From NCBI GenBank assembly GCA_036172665.1, contig CM069871.1:58464713-58528712 (forward strand): DNA of 64,000 nt. Reading direction: 5' to 3'. Position numbers and translations under genes: made by a program. Source of the stretch: Prosopocoilus inquinatus (Eukaryota > Arthropoda > Insecta > Coleoptera > Lucanidae). Shown piece after piece: positions 33,763-46,098 of the stretch. Every line of letters starts with the position of its first letter. Position 1 is the stretch's first letter. The notes under the pieces were generated by a model. The model had not been told where the DNA came from. It made no database searches and saw only the letters and a program-made list of their open reading frames with translations.

Positions 33763-35044
33763 CACAAGTGCCGAAATAACTGAGCTATAAAGCGGCATGC
33801 ATTAACCAAGAACAATATTAAACGATACGTTAGTTTTGTGGTCCGAAAGTTTGTTATACAGTATCCAGTTGTCAACCATCTCTCGGTTTCGTTCAGGTGT
33901 CGGACGTCGCAATCTCTCGTGGCGGTTCGCTGAGCTGGCGTTGCGCCTCGTGGAACGACGACCTTCTAATAGGACGCTGTGTTGTAAGGCGTCGTCCCTC
34001 AAATGCTGTCGAAGCAGATAGAAGCAAACGAAAAAGTATTGTCAAAAGACAAAGAATTTGGAAAACGATACCAGACAGGAATTAAATAAGCGAATTTCTC
34101 TGTGGGCGCAAAGAAATCTAATATGAGCTTGGGTCGTTGCAATGGCGTCACATAAATACCTGACTGTTTAACGCGGAAACGGAAGACCTGCTTGGACTAA
34201 GCGTCGTAGCGACCACTCATGGTGGTTTGCTGAGCTGGCATTGCGTCGCGTGGAACGATGACCTTCTAATAGAACGCTGTGTTGTACGGCGTCGTCCCTC
34301 AAATGACGTCGAAACAGGTATATAGCAAGCGGAAAAGTATTGCCAAATGATTCGGAAAACGATACCAGGGAGGAACTAAATAATTTCTCTGTGGGAACAA
34401 AGAAGTCTAATATGAGCTTGGGTCGTTGGAATGGCGTCACATAAATACCTGACTGTTTAACGCAGAAACGGAAGATCCGCTTCGAATAAGATGTTTATAA
34501 CAACTCAACAGTTCACGAAGTACAAAAGATACCAGTTATCACTCTAGCCGATTCGAATTTTGAATAATAAATTGCAACAATTCACGGAATTATGCATCCG
34601 TGTCTGTACCTCATGCTGGCGTAATGCCGTGTGGCGGTAGAGCAAGTAGCCGGAAATAAATTCTCTCACGAACACAATTTCGGCCAATGAGATTACAATT
34701 ACAGGTACTGTGACTTCCAGGCGCAATGAGAGCGTAATATCAACGCGCCTAAATCGGAAACAAATAGTGTAGCCAACGGTCAACAATTAAAACGTACGAA
34801 TTAAACTGCAATACTGGATCGCATTTCCTGTGACCGTATTACGTATCCTGCTTTGATGTTTCGGTGAAATACCGACTCTGTTGTGATTGTATCGCATTTA
34901 TGTTTCAAATGATACGGAAACACGAGACGGGGATGCGTTACGCCATCTCGCCCATACCGGGCTGAGCGCGTTGACGATCGAATACGGCACGTATCTGGAC
35001 GCACCTTGAGACGAGCGGGCGAATGCTTTGCGCTGAAATTTATT
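33763..35044 (+). repeat. Right arm of the 6-kb long-inverted-repeat element
   Basis: Inverted counterpart of 29002-30335. The tandem units are at about 33840-34195 and 34196-34510. Both contain GCTGAGCTGGC, TTGCG, GACCTTCTAATAG and a CCTGACTGTTTAACGC block. The outer part ends GCGCTGAAATTTATT. Long arms that contain tandem repeats are known in Foldback and Galileo-type DNA transposons; assignment here is only by structure. Confidence 0.75.
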
Positions 35045-36984
35045 GTTTATATTTATTATAAATAATGTAAGTACTTCGGGAAATTACGGATTCTTAAGCA
35101 GAATTTCATTTTTACATTTAAATTACTGAAGATTTACTTGATTTTATTCTGATAATCTAACAATCGATATAAAAACGAATCTACCAGGTTTACTTGAAAA
35201 GAAAAGTATGAGACTCATAAGAGTACAAGCAGTAGTATGTACACTAATGCTTAAAAGTTTCGAAATGAAAAGCAATAAAATCGTTCGAATTTGAACCTTA
35301 TTGAAACGGGCCTAATATATTTCGAACCTTAAGGAACAGAGACACTTCCTCCGCACCCCGATAGGAGGGTTGTTTACTTAGGTCCTATTAAACCCCGGCC
35401 GGTGCAGATGTTTATGGTTTGTTGAATTTCGTTGCCAAAGTTTGGTTCCGAGTATTTATTGAGGCGACGCGCGGTTGCGAACGCGGACGCGGTGGCGAAT
35501 TTGTTTGTTCTTTATTGCTTTAACTTAAAAATTGAACAAAAAATGTTTTTTTTTTAATTAGAATATTTTATATTGTTAAATAACAGGATTTCAGATCATA
35601 TTATAAAGACATATAAATGTTAAATTGTTATAAAGGATCGACGTTGTTAATTAATCTGAAAAATTATAATTATACCAAATTTCTGCCTTTATACACTTCT
35701 GGTTTGTTTGACTTCACAAAAATTTTATTCGTTTGTAGTTTGTGTATGTTTTTCTGTGGATTCTAAAATTTTCATTACGAGAAATACATAAATAGATTTT
35801 TAGTAAATATGAAATACAGGATGATTTATTAGCTCACCGACAAGCTTTGCCATACGGAAAGCTCACATAATATTAAGAAAATAATAACAATTAGGACATA
35901 TGTTCGATTTTATTTATTTTTAAGTAAATAGAAGACCTCACAATTTTGATTCTAGTTATTTTGTCCCGTTCCTCTGTACAGCTGTTTCAGTCCTATTTGG
36001 GGCTTCGTCAGCAGAACCGATCGCAGGATGTCGCTATTTAAGCGGTTTCTATTATGCTATTTAAGCATTTCCGTTATATTTTACATTTTTTCACGTCATC
36101 TTTATTTTATAACTGTTAATATATTGATATTTTCAATTCAATTTTATCATACACGTCTTATTCACATGTCAAGAAACCTATTCATGTAAAATATTTTCGA
36201 CATCAAGAAAAATTATGTTTCATTTTACCGAACCTCTGTTTTATGGTACCCTTTTGTTCTTTGTGATAAAGAGATATCACGTATAAAAACCTATGACTTT
36301 TTTGCTGTTATGTTTTTCTGCGGATCCTAAAATGAAGCATCTATACAAACCGTGACTTATTTTATTAACTCTAAACATAAAAGGTAAATATTCCCAGGTT
36401 CAGTTATAAAAAAAACATATTAATGCATGGCAGAATATGCAAACAAGTTTCAATAAAACAAATATGATGTTAATGTCAGTTATGAATGTCATGAATTATG
36501 TCTGAAATATTATTATATTAATTAGTTGCAAAACATATGTGTATTTAATGAAACTAGAAAGTTAAATTTAATTAACGAAAAATAACAGATTTTATTTTAT
36601 TGACTTATTTAATTTCAATTGCCAAAGTTTCAGAAATTTTAATTTCATAATGCACACGTTATTTACTACACATGTTATAATATTTAGAAAATAAATTTTG
36701 TTAAATTTCTTATCCATCCAACTACAATGAAAGTCTTTCTAGCAGATTATTCAAGTTGGTTGAATAAGTTCGCATCTGTGTTAAATCGCTGTGTTTGCGA
36801 TGACCTGTTTTATTATCTGGGTAGCAGGTACGGTTGTAAAAGGTATAAGGTTCATAATTGCAAAGCATAAAATTTCTTACTGCCAGTGGCATGTCTCGTA
36901 CTCCGAAAACTTTATAGCAGAAGTGTACTATTGCGGATTCGTAGATTATACAGTATATTATATGCAGTTTGTAACAACATGTAC
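35045..36984. other. No recognisable gene; contains a hammerhead-like motif
   Basis: AT-rich sequence. The only element I can name is the minus-strand hammerhead-like motif at 35971-36018. An isolated ACAGGATGATTTATTAGCTC transposon-like end lies at about 35816. Confidence 0.45.
35971..36018 (-). ncRNA. Hammerhead-ribozyme-like motif
   Basis: Minus strand: stem I UUCUG, CUGACGA (36011-36005), stem II AGCCC-CAAAUA-GGACU (one C/A mismatch), GAAA (35988-35985), palindromic stem III ACAGCUGU, A17 (35977), then stem I CAGAG closing five pairs (one G-U). The CCAAAUAGG loop resembles that of classical newt and schistosome hammerheads. All core bases are present. The copy at 62023-62071 is closely related and better paired. 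Confidence 0.5.
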
Positions 36985-36992
36985 CGTTATAT

Positions 36993-38053
36993 CAGTGGTG
37001 GCTCGTAGCTAATGATCCAGGGTAGGCGACAGAGTGAAAAAGAAATAGTTAAAGGTCCTGTCGCGAGCAATAATTTCTGGTCGTTATTGGTTGTCAAAAC
37101 AGGACGTTTAATTTTTTTACTTTGCAGAAATAAACGTTTTGATTGACATTGACGACCAAAATTTAATGCTCGCGACTATACATACTTAAGTTTTATAAAT
37201 TAATTTCTTTTAACAAAATTGCTAGCACTTAATTAAACGTTTTACTTTCATCTCCATCTCGAAATGAGAGCGCTTGTTTTGCCAAAGTTACTCTTACATC
37301 TATTAAGCATGTTAAGAGAATTCTATTTTTTTCTGTTAACTTCATCGTTATCCAAGCATTTTGTCTGACATTTGATAAAAGAATATTTTCTTATGCCAAC
37401 AAAAAAGTGCCTTTTTAAAATTGTTTCCACACAACCATTTATGATTTTCATACTAAGTAGTCTGAAATGAACGATGAAATAATTGAACTCTTTTATCGGC
37501 ATTGAAATATTAATTTTGTCTAGCCAAAGAAAAATATTTCTATGAAAAGGACATTTCTAAAAAAAAGTACCTATAATTTCACATGGGACATCCATGCTCC
37601 ATGACGATAATAATAAATTATATTACTCACAATATTTAAACAGATTCAAACGTAAATTATGGAATAACCAAACTGAAACGTTTCTTGAAGGAATATTTCC
37701 GAGTAGCCCGAGGCGACACGATCTGTCGCCTAACATCGTACTTATTCATTTTACTACACGTCAGTCTAGCACTGGGATAGAAAGAGATAAGGATATTAAT
37801 CGCGTGATACTTTCATGAGGATTTTATTCTACCGCTACCGACCAACCACATCATATGCAACGGAGGAAACGTTCAGAAATGCAACTTAGGATTCGTTCAG
37901 AAATGGACCGCTATTACCTGTTTGACAAAAATATTAACACAAAAATAAACAATGGGTTATTTGTAATTAATATTACATATAATAATACTTAATTCTTTAT
38001 AAAATGTTAGGGTACGCGACGCCTACCTTGCCTACTCTGAAAAGCCGCCACTG
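36993..38053. mobile_element. hAT-like non-autonomous element with 8-bp target duplication
   Basis: CGTTATAT at 36985-36992 is repeated exactly at 38054-38061. Between them the left end CAGTGGTGGCT is mirrored by the right end AGCCGCCACTG, followed inside on each end by a GGGTAGGCG/CGCCTACC block. CAGTGGCGGC-type ends and 8-bp duplications are the hAT signature. About 1.06 kb with no transposase ORF. A smaller palindromic element sits at 37060-37176. Confidence 0.85.
37060..37176. mobile_element. Palindromic MITE nested in the hAT-like element
   Basis: GTCGCGAGCAATAATTT at the left is mirrored by AAATTTAATGCTCGCGAC at the right. Further inside GGTCGTTATTGG pairs with a GACATTGACGACC block, and GTCAAAACAGGACGTTT with AAACGTTTTGAT. 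About 117 bp. Confidence 0.6.
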
Positions 38054-38756
38054 CGTTATATGAAAAGTAAAGTTAAAAATTAACGGTTTCCGTACGTGCA
38101 ATTATTATAAAATAAAAATAAAAAACATGGCGACAAAAATTATGAAGCTTGTAAATGAAAATTAGAGCCGCTAACGACGGCACCGCTTGAAAATTTCCGT
38201 AAATCACCATTATGTTCGTATCTACGCTGCACAGCATAAAACAAAAGTATGAAGCCGCTACGATAATAGTGGAGCCGTTTATGTGCGAAAACAGGTCTCC
38301 GGGTGCGATCCTGGCTCTAAATTGGCTCTAGCCGCAAGTGCTCCTAATTGCATTGCATTGAATATTAGGTCGTACATGGTTGTGTTGCATGCCTTTTGAA
38401 TTGTCAGTTCATTAACATTGTGTGAGATTGTAGTGTTATTGCTTTCCGTGGCGCGATATAATTGTACCTACCTCAAAATCGTTAAAAACTCGCGCCGGCA
38501 ATAATCATAAACGTTCAATAAATTATGAATATCCCACGGTCAAGTGTTGTCAGATTCAAAATTGTATCTACTACGTGATATCTACGTATTATAATTACGG
38601 ACAACACAGAGACGATACAGAAAGTATAAACTTTTATAATAATAATGATAATAATACCCCTTTATTTCAATAGGTAAAAAAAAGAAACAGAAACAAATAT
38701 AATAATCTATACTAAAAATTCAACAAATTATACCTATTGAAAATCGCAAGGCGAAG

Positions 38757-39795
38757 TACCGATGAGAAGTTAGCAATAAAATTCCAGCAATAAAATTATG
38801 AAATTTCAAAACGCTGCCACCGCTAAAATAACGATGACAGATCAATAATATTCAATTTATTACAAAGAGTATAATGTGTAGATTCCCCTCATATGAAGAA
38901 ACTGAAAAAATATTTGATATTAAGTTAACTATGACTATTTAAACCAGCATAAGTCATTATTCATATATTGCACCAAAACAATTGCTTTCACTGAAAATTT
39001 TCACGTAGTCATAAAGTAAACATACATATCTATTTAATAATGCCTTCAGAAAGTTTTAGCCGGTTGATTTGAAGAAATTAGAAATTAATTAAAAGTGACG
39101 CTCGGACCAATGAAACAGTACCAATTTCAAATGTTCATAACTTACTTACTTCAAACCAACCGGCTAAAACTCAGAGGGTGGTTTAAACGATAGGAATCGA
39201 TCCGTGCTTTAATATTCTGCAAACAGAATTTTTATGCAAGTGCGGAATGGAAAGTTATGAACATTTGAAGTTGGTCTGTGCGTCACTTTTAATTAATTTC
39301 TAATTACTTCAAACCAACCGGCTAAAACTCAGAGGGTGGTTTAAACGATATATTTCGATCCGTGCTTTAATATTCTGCAAACAGAATTTTTATGCAAGTT
39401 CTCTGAGAAAAGTTATGAACATTTGAAATTGGTACTGTTTCATTGATCTGAGAGTCACTTTTAATTAATTTCTAATTACTTCAAATCAACCGGCTAAAAC
39501 TTTCTAATGGCATTATTAAATAGATATGTATGTTTACTTTATGACTGTGTGAAAATTTTCAATGAAAGCAATTGTTTTGATGCAATATATGAATAATGAC
39601 TTATGTTGGTTTAAATAGTCATAGTTAACTTAATATCAAATATTTTTTCAGTTTCTTCATATGAGGGGTATCTACACATTGTACTCTTTGTAATAGATTG
39701 AATATTATTGTTCTGTGATCGTTATTTTAGCGGTGGCAGCGTTTTGAAATTTCATAATTTTATTGCTGGAATTTTATTGCTAACTTCTCATCGGT
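38757..39795. mobile_element. Foldback-like element with about 400-bp inverted arms and 8-bp target duplication
   Basis: AGGCGAAG flanks it on both sides (38749-38756 and 39796-39803). The left end TACCGATGAGAAGTTAGCAA is mirrored by the right end TTGCTAACTTCTCATCGGT, and the arms match, with few differences, for roughly 400 bp (38757-39145 against about 39400-39795). The middle holds two tandem units of about 165 bp (39141-39303 and 39304-39477), each with CAACCGGCTAAAACTCAGAG and TTTAATATTCTGCAAACAGA. It has no ORF of note. The 8-bp duplication fits hAT or related groups. Confidence 0.85.
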
Positions 39796-40209
39796 AGGCG
39801 AAGTTTGGGTAGTAGAAGAACTACATCCCCACTCTTACACTTAACCTTGAATAATTTTAAACAGATAATCTGACAAAAACAAAATGCCTAACTTAAGTTA
39901 ATTTAAACTCGAATTTAATGTATGAATATCAGTGATGAGTAGGTATATACGTATATATGTTGTACATATATCAAAACAATTTTCAAAGCAGATGAACAGA
40001 CAAGTTGCAGTCAATGAAACGTTTTCCTATTGAATTGAAAAAAGATACTTACGTAAAGCTTTTTTAAAACAAGACAGAGATAGAGACTTCATTAAGGCTG
40101 GTAAATTATTATATAATTTCGGTAGGTTGAGGGAAAATGACCGTTCAAATAAAGCGGTGGAGTGTTGTGGAGGTGTTATAAGCCTTTTAAATTTTGCGAA
40201 ATAAATAAG

Positions 40210-41820
40210 CGGGCGTTTTATATAAAAATAATGGAATGATACCTACAAAGAGTGTGATACAAATAACGATTATACATGTTTAACCAAGGACATAAGGCAA
40301 AAGTGTGTGAAATGTGCTTGTACTTACGAATACAAAAAATGAATCTTAGACAGGCATTCTGCACTCTTTGAATACGTTTACGATCATAAACATCAATACA
40401 AGGACCATACACAGAACGGCAATGTGAAAAATGCGACAATACTAAAGAATTACACAATTGTATTTTTGCATCTTTTCCCAAATATGAGCGATGAGGATAC
40501 AAGAGTTTCAGAGTAATATACGCACGTTGCAAGTAGATGGATACCTGATTTTTAAATCTAAACGTATTATCAAGAAATAGCCCTAAATTTTTCACACAAT
40601 CCTTTATCGGAATATTTACACCATTAATATGCAAACTAAAATTATTTCTTAATAATTGCACTTCAGTTTTTTTACCAAATAATAAAACAACAGATTTCAA
40701 AGGATTAATAGTTAAGCAATGATCTAAACAAACATATGTAATGACATCTAAATCATTTTGCATCCTAGTTATGCGTAATCGGAATCGTTAGGTACAAAAC
40801 TGTGAAGTAACTGTGTATCATGTGCGTACATCTGCAAGTTACAAGTGTTAACATTTCTGAAAATATCAGAAGTATAAAGAGAAAATAGTAAAGGTCTTAA
40901 TATAGAACCTTGTGGCACACCAGATACACAAGGAATAGCTTTAGATATAGAATGCTCCAATTTAACAGATTGACATCTCTCTGACAGATAGCTCTTTAAA
41001 AGTTCAACTGAACTTTCACCGAGTCCTATGCAATGCAATATAGCCAGCATAACATTATGATTAACGGTATCGAAAGCCTTGCTAAAGTCTAAAAGGACCA
41101 AGGCTGAGAGCTTACCTCTATCTGATGCAGTTAGAATTTCATCAGTAATGTTTAGCAGAGCTCTTTCGCAACTATGATGTACACGAAAACCAGATTGAAA
41201 TTCAGGTAATATGTTAAACTGTGCAATATGAAGTTGCAGTTGGATATTTATAACTTTTTCGAATACTTTGGATAAAATGGGCAATAAACTGATTGGTCTC
41301 AAATCTGACATTTTATCTAGATTTTCTACTTTTGGAAATGGTATAACTAAAGCATGTTCCAAATTTTCGGGAACGTTTTATCTAATATGCACGAATTTAT
41401 AATGTGTACTAAATACTTCTTTATGAAAGGACAACATTTAATCATCTCCGTACTCAAACCGTCAGAACCAGCACATGTACTTTTTAGAGACAATAATATT
41501 TTCGAAAGTATATTTTCATCAATTAACGAAAATTGAAATGAAGAACTAATATTATTCTTAGTATTACTATTATAAAATTCTAAAATCTCATCACTACCGG
41601 AATGTAAGTTAGGAATATTATTTACAAAAAAATTGTTCAATTCTTCGACACTTTGCAAACCTAATGGAATAGTCTTAGATTTCATTTTACAAATGTTAAA
41701 CGTTTTTAATTCTCTCCAAAATTCTTTAGTATCACGTGATCTGAATTTAAATTGAAGGTAGGCTTTTTTCTCGTTAATTACACTAACCTGCGTAAAAAAT
41801 ATTTTCTTTTGCGTATGAGA
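40210..41820 (-). pseudogene. LINE ORF2 remnant, reverse transcriptase part (older copy)
   Basis: Three frames follow one another. First is NEKKAYLQF (about 41775), CAGSDGLSTEMIKCCPF and TFPKIWNML. Second is ALVIPFPKVENLDKMSDLRP, FQSGFRVHHSCERALLNI, LVLLDFSKAFDTVNHNVM, SGVPQGSILRPLLFSLYTSD and NLQMYAHDTQLLHSF (40769-41362). Third is the thumb region, LTINPLKSVVLLFGKK through SLVLSHFSHCRSVYGPC (40218-40763). The catalytic YADD is YAHD, so a metal-binding aspartate is lost in addition to two frameshifts. It matches the younger LINE at 42.9-45.7 kb throughout. No RNase H follows. Confidence 0.9.
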
Positions 41821-42163
41821 AAAGACTAGGTGTTCTTCAATGATTTCGGCATTACAAAAAAGAATCTGTTATTAGTTTTGTTTTTTTCTATCGCGTCAGG
41901 ATTTCAAAAAAATTAAATAAATTATGTACAGGGTTTTTGTTTGTGTTTTGAACGGCACCTGCACATTTTGTTATTAGACATATAAAAAAATGGTAATTGC
42001 AAAAGTTTTAGGGATTTACCTGAACCCCCAGAATTTACTAAAAAAAAAGAACAAATGACGATCGGAATCCTACCAAATGAGAACCAGCTCTGCTATTTTA
42101 GATTTAACACACAGTATATTTTCTCGAACAAAAATCCCTTTTTCCTAATTTCAAAAATATATA

Positions 42164-42326
42164 CAGTTGGGTCTCTATAACTCGCACCTCCACTAATCCA
42201 AATTTTGTATAAGTCGAAACTTGCTGATGGTCCCTGCACATTGTGTATAACTATTTCTTTAACTTGAAATCTCTATTACTCCTAATTTTCCGGTAACCTG
42301 AAGTTTGAGTTACGGAGGTTCGACTG
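42164..42326. mobile_element. pogo/Tigger-like MITE with TA target duplication
   Basis: The left end CAGTTGGGTCTCTATAACTC and the right end GAGTTACGGAGGTTCGACTG are imperfect inverted repeats of the CAGTxGAACCTCxxTAACTC type, known from pogo/Tigger elements. TA flanks both ends (42162-42163 and 42327-42328). 163 bp, no coding capacity. Confidence 0.8.
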
Positions 42327-42550
42327 TAGTTTGTTTATATTTTAAGTTTGAAATTTAAAAATTGATTTACTTTGATTAATAAGAATTTTGTTATGTGTGA
42401 CAAGTGTTAACTATAAAATTAATAGACTACTCATCTGGGTCATTTTATAAGACAAAACGCTGACAGCTAAGACAATGTTATATAACAAATTTGTAAAAAC
42501 ATTTCAAAAAAAATATAAATAATATAAATATAAATAAAAATAAAATAAAA

Positions 42551-42551
<1 letters not shown>

Positions 42552-42603
<52 letters not shown>
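42552..42603. repeat. (TAA)n microsatellite, LINE 3' tail
   Basis: About 17 uninterrupted ATA/TAA triplets, directly after an ACTTTATTTGTCATAG segment (minus strand CTATGACAAATAAAGT) that carries an AATAAA signal. Confidence 0.9.
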
Positions 42604-42860
42604 GGACTTTATTTGTCATAGTACATAGTACATATACGATGTATAGACGATGTATAAATATGACAAACCGCAAGGCGAAGTTCATGTGACTTTGACGAAA
42701 CATGCTCTTACACTTAACCTTGAAATATAATTAACAAAACAAAACAATAGCGCACTAGTTTATATCAATCAAACGGACGAGAGTATTGATATTGTATAGT
42801 AGACAGGCAATATTCGGACGGGGTACCAGGGCAAGCTTAAGAGTAAATGATAAGTAGCAC

Positions 42861-45678
42861 CTAAACGACAGGACAATCAAAAAGAGTATGTGTTAAATGA
42901 TGTTTGAACTGAGTTATACTCATTGTTTTCAGAGACGGTAATAGTGAATTATAAATATTATAAATTTGATAAGTAAAACTTTTTTTAAATCTTTCAGTCT
43001 TGTGCAAGGGCGGAGAAAGCAAACCCTTAAACCTAACATTTATGGTATGAACGTCAGTACGAAAGGTAATACGGTTGAACAGATACTGAGGGCACTTATT
43101 GATGATAATTTTGTGATAAGCACAAGCAGCATGAAGAAATCTTCTGGTTTTCATGTTAAGCCAATCTACCTCTTTAAGTGTGTGAGAAATTCTGTCATAT
43201 TTTCTTAAACCATAAATTAGCCTGAGACAAGAATTTTGAACTCTCTGCACTCTGTTGTTATCAGCAACGCTCAAATAAGGACCATACAAGATGTCGCAAT
43301 AATTAAATTTCGAAAGAACTAATGATTCACATAACATTATTTTCATTTTTCTTGTTAAAATATGACGATTACTGTAAATTAATTTCAAACTGCAGTACGC
43401 TTTACTCAATAGGTAGTTAACGTGATAATTAAACTGTAATTTATTGTCAATTATAACACCAAGGTTCCTAACATAATTTTCATATGACAGAATATGACCA
43501 TTTACTGTAATATTTGGTAAAGACGGCAGTGTCACTAAATTAAGAGTTTTATTGCCAAATAATAGTAGTTTAGATTTAGCAGCGTTTAGAGCAAGACCAT
43601 GTTTCAAAGACAGTTGAGCAATGGTGTCTAAGTCCGTGTTTAATTTACGATAACTATGTTCAAAAGCTCCAGGAGAGAAGGACAGATAAAGTTGTATATC
43701 ATCCGCGTACAAATGCACTGAACAGTAATTCACCTGCTTGACGATACCGCTAGTATATATAGAATATAGCAATGGCCCCAAGACAGATCCTTGAGGAACG
43801 CCTGAATCCAAAGGAGCTGAGCCCGAATCTGTTCCATTTACGCGTACTGTTTGAGTTTTATCATGTAAATAGCTCTTCAATAATGTTCGTGCGTTCTTTG
43901 CAAGGCCAACGTAATAGAGTATAGCATCTAATAAAGTATGATCTAAGGTATCGAATGCCTTAGAGTAGTCTAATAGCACTAGAACTGTATACAACCCATT
44001 ATCTGCTGCTCTCATGATGTCATCGGTTATGGAAAGTAGCACAGCCATGACCTGGTCTGAAGCCCGACTGAGTAATGGGAATAATATTATTCTCGAATAA
44101 AAACTCGCGCAACTGTTTATCTATAATCTTTTCAAGAACTTTGGACAATGCTGGCAGTATACTTATTGGTCTTAAGTGCTTTAATTCAGTTGGATTATCA
44201 ACTTTAGCTAGCGGAAATACCAATGCGTGCTTCCATGCATTAGGGTACATATTTTCAGTTAGGCAAAAGTTCAAAATGTGCCTCACATAAGGGATAATAT
44301 GAGGGCAACAAAGCTTAAGCATCGAAATACTAATCCGATGAGTTGATGTTGCTTTGCTAATAATTGCGTTAATAATATCAGTAATTTCTCTATCAGTAAC
44401 GTTTACAAAATTAAAATTAATATTATTTAATCTATTATTGAGGTAAAAGTCAAGCACAGTAGAATTGTCGATTGAACTTTTAGGCACAGAATTAATGAAA
44501 TAAGTGTTTATATGATCGGCGTTCGAGAGATGATCAGGTAAAACATCATTTTTTGAAGAAGAATAGACACTTAAATCTTTGAGGTGTTTCCACATATCCT
44601 TCGTATTGGAATTGGCAAGTCTGTATGTTAAATAAGCCTTTTTTTCAGTATTCACGGCACGAGTAACTGGGTTTCTGAGAGACTTATAGTAATCCCAATG
44701 AGCAGGATTACCAGATTGTTTAAATTTTTGTAGTGCATTATCCCGTAGACGCATCATTAACTTAAGAGTATCCGTCAGCCAAGGTGCGGGCGGTTTTGTA
44801 AAACGACTTGTAATAACAGGCGCATGAACATCAAACAAATTTAATAAGTTACCATTAAGGAAAGCAACCTTATCATCAACATTAGCCATATCGAACATAT
44901 AAAAAAAAGGAATAGAGTAAAGATCCGCCAAAAACAAATTGTAATTAAAATGTTTGAAATCGCGATACGTACGCGTTATGGGCTTATAATGATTATTCAC
45001 AAAGCAAAGTTTACAACAAACCACATGATGATCAGAAATACTGTGGGCAGCTGCAACTTCATGATCAATTAATAATTTTTCATTAGACACTAACAGCAGA
45101 TCAATTAAAGTAGCAGAATTTGCGGTAACTCTAGTAGGTTTATTAACGACCTGTTTCAACCCAAGTGGTTCCAATAGAGATAAAAATTTATGTAAATAAT
45201 AACTATGAACTTTTAAAAAATCGATGTTGAAGTCACCCATGCAAATAATTTCGTCTGAAATACAAGTTATATATGCAAGCGTTTCTTCAAATTCTTGAAG
45301 GAAAGTACCGTAATCTGAATTAGGTGCTCTATGCACCACTCCAAAAGCAATTTTGATACCACCAATAAGGAGCTGTATCCACAGTTGTTCTACAGTTTGT
45401 CTGACTTTAATTAATGAATATTTTAGTGTCTTATGTACATAAATACCTACTCCTCCAGCTCGCTCAACTCTGTCCTTACGCAGGAAACAATAATTTTCTA
45501 AATTGACAATATTGTTAGATATGTCAGGTTTAAGCCAGGTCTCCGTAATAGCTAAAATGTGAAGCATTTGAGAATTAAAAAAATCTCGAAATTCACAAAA
45601 ATTTGCCATCAGTGATCCTGCGTTTAGGTGCGCTAATTTTAAATAATTAGATGACATGTTAACAAGAAATGTAAACAT
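42861..45678 (-). pseudogene. LINE ORF2 (APE endonuclease-reverse transcriptase), one frameshift
   Basis: Frame 1 (45678-44020, 552 codons) has the APE-type endonuclease at residues about 10-235: LAHLNAGSL, ITETWLKPD, GGVGIYV, CMGDFNIDFL, NSATLIDLLLV and SISDHHVV. The linker and start of the reverse transcriptase follow (LRPISILPALSKVLEK, TQSGFRPGHGC). Near 44040-44050 the reading frame shifts by one base. Frame 2 (44048-42861, 395 codons) resumes with LLSITDDIM, VLVLLDYSKAFDTLDH, SGVPQGSVLGPLLYSIYTSG, LYADDIQLYLSF and the thumb and C-terminus through KMKIMLCESLVLSKFNYCDI to a stop at 42861. All catalytic residues of both domains are visible. The product would nick target DNA and reverse-transcribe its own RNA. 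No RNase H is present. Confidence 0.93.
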
Positions 45679-46098
45679 AATTTAAGGTACCCCATCCGTT
45701 CACAATGTAAAATTCGTCTGTAAAACAAGATAATAAATCTAAACAAAATAAGAAATGATTTGGTACTACAAAAAGTAGTAAGAATTAACGTAAATATCCA
45801 ATTATCGCAAAACAGAAAAACCGTAAAGAAAATAATACGTATTCGCGTTTTTACTAGTAAGTAACAAGAAAGAAATCTGAAAGATAAATCAACAAATATG
45901 TGTATACAAAAACATTGTTTAACAACATACGAACTTGCAAGAATTAAAGTAAGTATGTAAATGCAAACAAATAAGGATTTTACGAAATAAATCAATTGCA
46001 TTCCGTTTTCTTTATAGATGAGCAGGTAGCGAGAGCATGGAGCTACGATTCTAAGGATAATAGCTCGCGCATATTGGTGATTTTGTGTGATATATTAT

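Larger units (their letters stand above)
38637..41820 (-). mobile_element. 3' half of an older LINE, split and interrupted
   Basis: The coding part (40210-41820) is followed on the minus strand by a 3' UTR ending in an ATT-type microsatellite tail (38637-38655). Blocks CTTACACTTAACCTTGAA (39836-39853) and CGCAAGGCGAAG (38745-38756) recur in the 3' UTR of the younger LINE at 42660-42725, which ties the pieces together. A foldback-like element is inserted within the UTR. Confidence 0.7.

Noticed and set aside
45639..46001. 120-codon minus-strand ORF with hydrophobic segments
   Set aside because: It lies between LINE ORF1 and ORF2, overlaps the ORF2 start, and its hydrophobicity comes from AT-rich codons; no family motif.
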